Source: JAYQUR01 sp038133505
GTDB lineage: Bacteria > Pseudomonadota > Alphaproteobacteria > MPNO01 > UBA830
Length of the DNA: 8,215 nucleotides
Direction of reading: 5' to 3'
NCBI GenBank assembly: GCA_038133505.1
Contig: JAYPTI010000140.1
Coordinates: 1-8,215 of the forward strand
Positions within the stretch are counted from its first letter, which is position 1. Each line of letters starts with the position of its first letter. The position numbers and the translations under genes are program-made. This document shows, piece after piece, positions 1-8,215 of the stretch. The notes below the pieces were generated by a model that saw only the letters and a list, made by a program, of their open reading frames with translations, searched no databases and was not told the origin of the DNA.

Positions 1-45
1 GGCTGGCCGGGAGGGGGGGGGGAGAGGGCCGGTGCCGTCACTGAG
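1..45. other. Non-coding edge with G10 homopolymer, downstream of uppP
   Basis: These 45 bases lie 3' of the uppP stop codon and contain no convincing gene start or end. A run of ten G lies at 13-22, with GGG at 9-11 and GGG at 26-28, so the plus strand fits the usual G-quadruplex pattern of four G3 tracts with short loops (loops of about 1, 1 and 6 bases). GGCCGG occurs on both sides of the tract (5-10 and 27-32). In the uppP transcript the same stretch would be a C-rich 3' end. I see no stem followed by a T-run, so a standard intrinsic terminator for uppP is not visible here. Confidence 0.5.
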
Positions 46-843
46 TCAGCTGTACACCCACCACAGGATGACGCCGCCCAGCGCCATCCGGTACCAGAAG
101 AACGGCGTGAAGCTCGCGCGCCGGAGCCAGGCCATCATCAGGACGATGGCGATGAAGGCGGCGACGAAAGAGAACGCGGCAGCGGTGATCGCGTCCGCCC
201 AGACATGGTCCGCCCCCTCCTCGATCAGCTTCCACGACGCCGCCGCGGCGGCGGCGATGATCGTCGGGATCGACATCAGCATCGAGAACCGCGCCGCATC
301 CGTGCGCTCGAAGCCGAGCCAGCGCGCCGCCGTAATGGTGACGCCGGCGCGGCTGGCGCCGGGGATCAGCGCGACGCACTGGGCGAGGCCGATCGCCAGC
401 GCGCGGACCCACGTCATGTGTTCCAGCCGATTGATGGTGACGGTGAACCGGTCGGAGAGGTAGAGCAGGACGCCGAAGCCGAGCGTCGCCCAGCCGACGA
501 TTTCGGCGCTGCGCAGCATGTCGCCCGCCTTTGCGAGCACGATGGCGCCGGCGATGACGATCGGAATGGTCGCAACGACGAGCTGGGCGATCAGCCGCAG
601 GCCGGGATTGCGCCGGATCTGGCCCGGCTTCACGATGCCGCGGAGCATCGTGAGGATGTCGCGCCAGAGATAGGTCATGACGGCGCCGAGCGTGCCGACA
701 TGGACGGCGATATCGATCACCAGCCCCTGGTCCTTCCAGCCGGTGAAGCTCGGAATGAGGATGAGATGCCCGGACGAACTGACGGGCAGGAATTCCGTGA
801 TCCCCTGGATGAGGGCGATGACGGCGAGTTGCAGCGTGGTCAA
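46..843 (-). CDS. uppP: Undecaprenyl-diphosphatase (UppP/BacA family)
   Basis: This integral inner-membrane enzyme dephosphorylates undecaprenyl pyrophosphate to undecaprenyl phosphate, recycling the lipid carrier for peptidoglycan and other surface polymers. Loss or excess of such enzymes affects bacitracin sensitivity in known members. The 265-residue product has the family's usual length and is dominated by hydrophobic segments. Visible signatures are QGITEFLPVSSSGHL (Q13, E17, S22-S24, H26), PGASRAG at 161-167 with the expected catalytic arginine R165, the following ARFSMLMSIPTI block, and the C-terminal PFFWYRMALGG. Two positions differ from the commonest motif forms: Q13 stands where many members have Glu, and A166 replaces the second Ser of SRSG. 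The start is TTG at 843-841. No ATG or GTG exists between it and the in-frame upstream stop, an AAGGA ribosome-binding site sits 8 nt before it, and the family N-terminus begins right there. It is transcribed divergently from gltD. Confidence 0.96.
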   Translation of the reverse strand: MTTLQLAVIALIQGITEFLPVSSSGHLILIPSFTGWKDQGLVIDIAVHVGTLGAVMTYLWRDILTMLRGIVKPGQIRRNPGLRLIAQLVVATIPIVIAGAIVLAKAGDMLRSAEIVGWATLGFGVLLYLSDRFTVTINRLEHMTWVRALAIGLAQCVALIPGASRAGVTITAARWLGFERTDAARFSMLMSIPTIIAAAAAASWKLIEEGADHVWADAITAAAFSFVAAFIAIVLMMAWLRRASFTPFFWYRMALGGVILWWVYS

Positions 844-890
844 GGCGACGGTCCTTGCGGTGCGGTTGGCCCTGCCCGGCTATAGCGCAT
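840..890 (-). CDS. Possible 16-residue leader peptide ending on the uppP start
   Basis: On the minus strand an ATG at 890-888 opens a 16-codon frame (MRYSRAGPTAPQGPSP) that ends in TGA at 842-840. That stop overlaps the uppP TTG start as TTGA, the arrangement seen in translationally coupled gene pairs. A GGAG lies just upstream, but only 2 nt from the ATG, which is closer than usual and weakens the case. The frame is out of register with uppP, so it is not an N-terminal extension. It has no homology I recognise. It may be a real upstream ORF that controls uppP translation, or a chance frame in GC-rich DNA. Confidence 0.25.
   Translation of the reverse strand: MRYSRAGPTAPQGPSP
852..856 (-). 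promoter_or_regulatory. Shine-Dalgarno AAGGA that fixes the uppP TTG start
   Basis: Read on the minus strand, AAGGA is followed by 8 nt and then TTG at 843-841. This is good spacing and supports the rare TTG initiation codon, because the reading frame has a stop (TAG) about 13 codons upstream and no ATG or GTG in between. Confidence 0.7.
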
Positions 891-909
891 GGCTCCCAGC
901 GCTGCTAGC
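879..909 (-). promoter_or_regulatory. Hairpin in the uppP leader
   Basis: The arms are GCTA 879-882 with TAGC 906-909 (outer) and AGCGC 884-888 with GCGCT 899-903 (inner), separated by a small internal loop, with a 10-nt apical loop at 889-898. Read as uppP leader RNA, the loop holds the GGAG and most of the ATG of the possible leader peptide. It lies between the predicted uppP promoter and the gene's own ribosome-binding site. The stem is seen directly in sequence; any control role is inferred. Confidence 0.35.
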
Positions 910-921
910 AAACAATTAGTA

Positions 922-958
922 CCGAAACGAGACTATCTTGCCCGAAACATACCGAAGC
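922..958. repeat. Three helically phased CCGAA(A/G)C heptamers
   Basis: CCGAAAC occurs at 922-928 and 942-948, and CCGAAGC at 952-958. The starts are 20 and 10 bp apart, so all three would lie on one face of the helix. In uppP orientation they read G(T/C)TTCGG. Two copies fall in or next to the -10/-35 spacer of the candidate uppP promoter and one near the expected start of transcription. This layout resembles tandem direct-repeat sites of response regulators, but no specific regulator can be named. Confidence 0.4.
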
Positions 959-960
959 AA
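932..960 (-). promoter_or_regulatory. Candidate sigma70-type promoter for uppP
   Basis: On the minus strand TTGCTT (960-955) and GATAGT (937-932) are separated by exactly 17 bp, and match the TTGACA/TATAAT consensus at 3 and 4 of 6 positions. Transcription would begin near 925, giving a leader of roughly 80 nt. An alternative pair is TTGACC (972-967) with TATGTT (951-946), but its spacer is only 15 bp. The element lies in the AT-richer part of the intergenic region, in the right orientation. Confidence 0.4.
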
Positions 961-964
961 TTTA

Positions 965-1021
965 TAGGTCAATATTGCTGTCTGTTAATTTTTGTCCACA
1001 TAGGTAACGTCTATTGACCTA
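965..1021. repeat. Perfect 10-bp inverted repeat in the uppP-gltD control region
   Basis: TAGGTCAATA at 965-974 and TATTGACCTA at 1012-1021 are exact reverse complements separated by 37 bp (975-1011). A third partial copy, TAGGT at 1001-1005, pairs with ACCTA at 1017-1021 across 11 bp. Each arm contains TTGACC pointing outward, towards uppP on one side and towards gltD on the other. This fits a paired operator or mirrored -35 elements for the divergent genes. On the gltD side, however, no good -10 lies 16-18 bp downstream of TTGACC. Confidence 0.45.
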
Positions 1022-1059
1022 ATGGCGATTTTTCGCTCGCCAGAGACATTGGTCCACGT

Positions 1060-1065
1060 TATGAT
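1060..1065 (+). promoter_or_regulatory. Candidate -10 element for the gltDB operon
   Basis: TATGAT differs from the TATAAT consensus at one base and lies 66 bp before the gltD start, which would give a leader of about 60 nt. No convincing -35 hexamer sits 16-18 bp upstream (around 1036-1043), so a promoter here would probably need an activator. The hexamer overlaps a perfect dyad, GATGC-ACA-GCATC (1063-1075), that could be an operator or only a small hairpin. Confidence 0.3.
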
Positions 1066-1098
1066 GCACAGCATCGCGAAAATCGGACAGATAGAAAT

Positions 1099-1118
1099 GG
1101 GCCGCCGCGGGGCGACCC
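1099..1118 (+). promoter_or_regulatory. GC-rich hairpin just upstream of the gltD ribosome-binding site
   Basis: GGG 1099-1101 pairs with CCC 1116-1118 and CGCC 1103-1106 pairs with GGCG 1111-1114, with one C-A mismatch between the stems and a 4-nt loop. It ends 4 nt before the GAGGAA ribosome-binding site (1123-1128). Such a stem could affect ribosome access or mRNA stability. Chance pairing is common in DNA this rich in G and C, so a function is not established. Confidence 0.3.
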
Positions 1119-1131
1119 AAACGAGGAAACT

Positions 1132-2577
1132 ATGTCGGGAAAAATGCTTAAATTCGTCGATGTCGCGCAGCGGATGCCCGAGAAGCGGGCCGCCGAACAG
1201 CGCCGCGACGATTTCGACGAGATCTACACCGGGTTCGCCCCCGAATTGGCGGGCGAGCAGGCGAGCCGTTGCTCCCAGTGCGGCATTCCGTTCTGCCAGG
1301 TCCATTGCCCGGTCTCGAACAACATTCCCGACTGGCTGATGCTGACGGCCGAAGGCCGCCTGCAGGAAGCCTACGAGGTTTCGTCGGCGACCAACAACAT
1401 GCCCGAGATCTGCGGCCGCATCTGCCCGCAGGACCGGCTGTGCGAAGGCAACTGCGTGATCGAGCAGTCGGGGCACGGCACGGTCACGATCGGCTCCGTC
1501 GAGAAATACATTACCGACACGGCGTTCGCGCGCGGCTGGGTGAAGCCGGCGGCGCCGCCGAAGGAGCTCGACCAGTCGGTCGGCATCATCGGCGGAGGCC
1601 CGGCCGGGCTCGCCGCGGCCGATCAGCTGCGGCGCAAGGGCTACAAGGTCCACGTCTACGACCGCTACGACCGTATCGGCGGCCTGCTGATCTACGGCAT
1701 TCCCAACTTCAAGCTGGAGAAGGAGGTGGTGCGCCGCCGGGTCGACATGCTCGAGCAGAGCGGCGTCGAGTTCCACCGCAACTTCGAAGTCGGCCGGGAC
1801 GCCTCGCTGCAGGATATCCGGGATCGCCACGACGCCGTGCTGATCGCGACCGGCGTATACAAGGCCCGGGACATCAAGGTGCCGGGCGTCGGTCTCGAAA
1901 ACGTGGTGCCCGCGCTCGACTTCCTCGTCGCCTCCAACCGCAAGGGCCTCGGCGACAAGGTCGAGGCCTTCGACGACGGCAGCCTGAACGCCGACGGCAA
2001 GGACGTCGTCGTGATCGGCGGCGGCGACACGGCGATGGATTGCGTGCGCACCGCCATCCGGCAGGGCGCGAACTCGGTGACCTGCCTCTATCGCCGCGAC
2101 CGCGCCAACATGCCCGGCTCGCGGCGCGAGGTTCAGTACGCCGAGGAAGAAGGCGTGAAGTTCACCTGGCTCGCAGCGCCGGAAGCCTTCGTCGGCGACG
2201 ACAAGGTGACCGCCGTGCGCGCGCAGCGCATCCATCTCGGCGTTCCGGACGCGTCGGGCCGCCAGACGCCGGAGCTCATTCCCGGCTCGAGCTTCAACGC
2301 GCCGTCGGACATCGCCATCAAGGCGCTCGGCTTCGACCCCGAGGACCTGCCGACGCTGTTCGGCGCGCCCGAGCTGCAGGTCACCAAATGGGGCACGCTC
2401 CGGATCAACCACCGGACGATGATGACCAATCTCGACGGCGTGTTCGCCGCCGGCGATATCGTGCGCGGCGCCTCGCTCGTCGTCTGGGGCGTGCGCGACG
2501 GGCGCGACGCCGCCGAGGGAATTCACAGCTACATCACGGCGAAGGCCGCCTCCGGCGCCGCCGTCGCAGCGGAGTAA
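1132..2577 (+). CDS. gltD: Glutamate synthase (NADPH) small/beta subunit
   Basis: This subunit is the NADPH-oxidising half of glutamate synthase. It takes electrons from NADPH onto FAD and passes them through iron-sulfur clusters to the FMN site of GltB, in the cytoplasm. The 481-residue product has the usual length. Near the N-terminus, two cysteine groups suit [4Fe-4S] clusters: C47, C50, C55, C59 and C94, C98, C104, C108. The first nucleotide-binding fold follows with GGGPAG at 154-159 (FAD), then the NADPH fold with VVIGGGDTAMDC at 293-304 and the YRRDRANMPGS block. The closing FAD motif, GVFAAGDIVRGASLVVWGVRDG, spans 436-457. ATG at 1132 is preceded by GAGGAA 3 nt away, which is a little tight; ATG at 1144 is a weaker alternative start. 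It is the first gene of the gltD-gltB operon. All expected ligands are present, with no truncation or frameshift. Confidence 0.97.
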   Translation: MSGKMLKFVDVAQRMPEKRAAEQRRDDFDEIYTGFAPELAGEQASRCSQCGIPFCQVHCPVSNNIPDWLMLTAEGRLQEAYEVSSATNNMPEICGRICPQDRLCEGNCVIEQSGHGTVTIGSVEKYITDTAFARGWVKPAAPPKELDQSVGIIGGGPAGLAAADQLRRKGYKVHVYDRYDRIGGLLIYGIPNFKLEKEVVRRRVDMLEQSGVEFHRNFEVGRDASLQDIRDRHDAVLIATGVYKARDIKVPGVGLENVVPALDFLVASNRKGLGDKVEAFDDGSLNADGKDVVVIGGGDTAMDCVRTAIRQGANSVTCLYRRDRANMPGSRREVQYAEEEGVKFTWLAAPEAFVGDDKVTAVRAQRIHLGVPDASGRQTPELIPGSSFNAPSDIAIKALGFDPEDLPTLFGAPELQVTKWGTLRINHRTMMTNLDGVFAAGDIVRGASLVVWGVRDGRDAAEGIHSYITAKAASGAAVAAE

Positions 2578-2581
2578 CGAC

Positions 2582-7123
<4,542 letters not shown>

Positions 7124-7131
7124 GCAACGAA

Positions 7132-7148
7132 TTCGCGGTTGCCGCGAA
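7132..7148. terminator. Hairpin at the convergent gltB / TPR-gene junction
   Basis: TTCGCGG (7132-7138) and CCGCGAA (7142-7148) form a perfect 7-bp stem with a 3-nt loop. It lies 8 nt after the gltB stop and 9 nt after the stop of the minus-strand gene. Because the stem is symmetric it could serve both genes. Neither strand has a proper T-run after it: minus reads TTCGTTGCTT and plus reads AGCGGAAATT. It is therefore either a weak bidirectional terminator or an RNA 3'-end stabiliser. GAATT/AATTC at 7129-7133 and 7155-7159 gives an alternative pairing. Confidence 0.5.
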
Positions 7149-7157
7149 AGCGGAAAT

Positions 7158-7949
7158 TCAGTTCCCCAGCCGCTTGATCCGCCGCCGCGCGGTATCCGCG
7201 GCGGGACTTTCCGGCGCGATCTCGATCACCTTTCGCCAGCTTGCCTGCGCCGCATCGAATGCGCCGCGGCGCTGGCGGATGGCGCCCTGTTCCAGCAGCG
7301 CCTCGACGTTGGCCGGCGCGATCGCCACCGCGCGGTCGATATCGTCGTCCGCCAGGTCGAGATTGCCGAGCCGCCGCCATGCCGTCGCCCGGAGGACGAG
7401 CACGTCGGCGCGCCGCGGCTGACGGTCGAGGACGGCGCTGAGGTCGTCGAGCGCCTCCCAGAATTTTTCCCGGCTGCCGTAGATGATCGCGCGGTCGATG
7501 AGCCGTTCGGAATCGTCGCCGCCTCTCTCGATCGCGCGGTTGATGGAGGCGAGCGCCTTCTCGGTTTCGCCGGCGATCAGCCACGCCTGGCTCGCCTGGG
7601 CGTCGAGTTCGGCCTTGAGGCCCTGCTTGCCGCTGTTGCTCTCGCGGGCGAGCGCCTCGAACTGGCGGCCAGCCTCGGCGTAGCGCCCGCCGGTCAGCGC
7701 CGCCACCGCGGCGCAGTGGCGCGCGCCGTCGCCGCCGCCGTTCTTGAGCCAGTTCGCGGCCATCTTGTCGGCGGCCGCCGCGTCGCGCCGTGCGAGATCC
7801 ATGCATTCGCTGTAGAGACGGGCCTGGACGGCGTCGGAGCCGACGCCGGGGTCGACGGGAGCCTGCCCCTCCGCCGGCGACGCCATCAGCGGTAGGGCTG
7901 CCGCGATCATCGCGGCGAGGCAGCGCCCGGCTTGTCGTCGCACCGTCAT
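7158..7949 (-). CDS. Exported tetratricopeptide-repeat protein, function unknown
   Basis: The 263-residue product starts with a typical secretory signal: basic residues (TVRRQ), then a hydrophobic stretch around 11-24, with likely cleavage near 27-30 (AEGQA). The mature protein is therefore probably periplasmic. Residues about 114-249 form four TPR-like helical hairpins, recognisable by the repeating A-x-x-x-G pattern, for example ATAWRRLGNLDLADDDIDRA and QGAIRQRRGAFDAAQASWRK. TPR domains usually mediate protein-protein contacts. Two cysteines, C49 and C79, lie in the helical region before the repeats and could form a disulfide in the periplasm. I chose ATG at 7949-7947 because the signal peptide begins there; a TTG at 7985 would add 12 residues that do not fit a signal. 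The ribosome-binding site is weak (AGG, 4 nt away). It converges with gltB and diverges from the oxidoreductase gene, so it is probably transcribed alone. No specific family name is supported. Confidence 0.85.
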   Translation of the reverse strand: MTVRRQAGRCLAAMIAAALPLMASPAEGQAPVDPGVGSDAVQARLYSECMDLARRDAAAADKMAANWLKNGGGDGARHCAAVAALTGGRYAEAGRQFEALARESNSGKQGLKAELDAQASQAWLIAGETEKALASINRAIERGGDDSERLIDRAIIYGSREKFWEALDDLSAVLDRQPRRADVLVLRATAWRRLGNLDLADDDIDRAVAIAPANVEALLEQGAIRQRRGAFDAAQASWRKVIEIAPESPAADTARRRIKRLGN

Positions 7950-8021
7950 AACGCCTAAATTCGCCCTCGTTTCCGTCAAAGGCAAGCCCGCAAACGTCCG
8001 CGGCCGACCGAAGTCAGCACG
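7950..8021. other. Short divergent intergenic region
   Basis: The 72 bp between the minus-strand TPR gene and the plus-strand oxidoreductase gene must hold both promoters if the genes are transcribed separately. On the minus strand TTGACG (7979-7974) could be a -35, but nothing close to a -10 lies 16-18 bp further on. On the plus strand I see no clear promoter or ribosome-binding site. Confidence 0.4.
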
Positions 8022-8215
8022 ATGATGACCGTCTCCCCAAAACTGTTCTGTTTCGGCCTCGGCTACAGCGCCTCGGCGCTGGCCCGCCGCCTAAACGCTC
8101 AGGGCTGGCGTATCGCGGGCACGTGCCGGACACCGGCCCGCCGGGCGGCACTCAAGGCGCTAGGCATTGAGGCCACAGTATTCGACGGCACCACGCCGAT
8201 AGACCAGCCGGAACT
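8022..8215 (+). CDS. SDR-type NAD(P)-dependent oxidoreductase/epimerase, 5' part only
   Basis: Only the first 64 codons are present and the gene runs off the window. The product begins with a Rossmann-fold nucleotide-binding segment: a beta-strand KLFCFGLGYSASALARRL with the glycine pattern G12-x-G14, then a second strand ending in GTCR (R36), whose arginine is placed as in NADP(H)-preferring members. This matches the extended short-chain dehydrogenase group often annotated as NAD-dependent epimerase or YeeZ-like, whose members are usually near 290 residues. The substrate is unknown. Two consecutive ATG codons (8022 and 8025) can start it, and neither has a clear ribosome-binding site. CTA (twice), ATA, ACA and GTA codons in so short a stretch are less GC-biased than the neighbouring genes. 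Confidence 0.75.
   Translation, partial: MMTVSPKLFCFGLGYSASALARRLNAQGWRIAGTCRTPARRAALKALGIEATVFDGTTPIDQPE

Larger units (their letters stand above)
891..1131. other. Divergent control region between uppP and gltD
   Basis: This non-coding stretch is markedly richer in A/T than the flanking genes, especially 905-1035, as expected of a promoter region. Besides the elements listed separately it contains an AGCAAT-N12-ATTGCT dyad (956-961 and 974-979), a TTGTCCACA at 992-1000 one base away from a DnaA box, and a TGGCGA/TCGCCA hairpin at 1023-1042. It also contains a longer-range pairing of TTTTCGC (1030-1036) with GCGAAAA (1076-1082). A frame from ATG 1022 runs into gltD out of phase and has no ribosome-binding site, so I do not call it a gene. 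Confidence 0.6.

Noticed and set aside
1..45. Intrinsic terminator for uppP
   Set aside because: Only a 4-bp GGCC pairing across the G tract can be formed on the uppP RNA strand, and no T-run follows.
1023..1037. Sigma54-like -24/-12 element (TGG...TCGC) for gltD
   Set aside because: The GG and GC dinucleotides are separated by 9 bp instead of the strictly required 10, and the flanking bases do not match the consensus.
1014..1042. TTGACC at 1014-1019 as a standard -35 for gltD
   Set aside because: The hexamers 16-18 bp downstream are GC-rich (TCGCCA and neighbours) with no resemblance to a -10, so a simple sigma70 promoter is not supported here.
1022..1339. 105-codon plus-strand frame starting in front of gltD
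   Set aside because: There is no ribosome-binding site, the peptide is unrecognisable, and most of it overlaps gltD out of phase. It could at most be an upstream frame affecting gltD, with no support.
7950..7985. TTG start at 7985 for the TPR protein
   Set aside because: It would place 12 polar residues ahead of an otherwise ideal signal peptide, while an ATG sits exactly at the start of that signal.

Overview
This is a GC-rich chromosomal window with housekeeping content. It most likely comes from an alphaproteobacterium. The GltB and GltD sequences resemble the Azospirillum-type NADPH glutamate synthase, the gene order is gltD before gltB, and third codon positions are strongly G/C. A Rhodospirillales-like host is a guess from family resemblance only. 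I see no transposase, integrase, tRNA, rRNA, CRISPR array or toxin-antitoxin gene.

Layout. Positions 1-45 are a short non-coding edge with a G10 tract. Positions 46-843 (minus strand) encode undecaprenyl-diphosphatase (uppP), read from a TTG start. Positions 844-1131 are the control region between the divergent uppP and gltD genes. It is visibly AT-richer than its surroundings and dense in dyads and phased repeats. Positions 1132-2577 (gltD) and 2582-7123 (gltB) form a two-gene operon for glutamate synthase (GOGAT). Positions 7124-7157 are a short convergent junction with a perfect hairpin. Positions 7158-7949 (minus strand) encode an exported tetratricopeptide-repeat protein of unknown role. 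Positions 8022-8215 carry the first 64 codons of a divergent SDR-type NAD(P)-dependent oxidoreductase/epimerase, cut by the window edge.

How the genes work together. GltD passes electrons from NADPH through FAD and iron-sulfur clusters to GltB. GltB hydrolyses glutamine, channels the ammonia to 2-oxoglutarate and makes glutamate, so the pair is the assimilation step of the GS/GOGAT cycle. UppP recycles undecaprenyl pyrophosphate for cell-wall and surface-polysaccharide synthesis. It shares only the control region with the glt operon, and no biochemical link is implied.

No new enzymatic system was found. The least ordinary part is the 844-1131 control region. It contains a possible 16-codon leader peptide whose stop overlaps the uppP TTG start, three CCGAA-type heptamers spaced exactly 20 and 10 bp apart over the predicted uppP promoter, a perfect 10-bp inverted repeat with outward-facing TTGACC cores, a T-N11-A dyad, and several hairpins in front of gltD. 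All regulatory readings there are inferences from sequence pattern alone.
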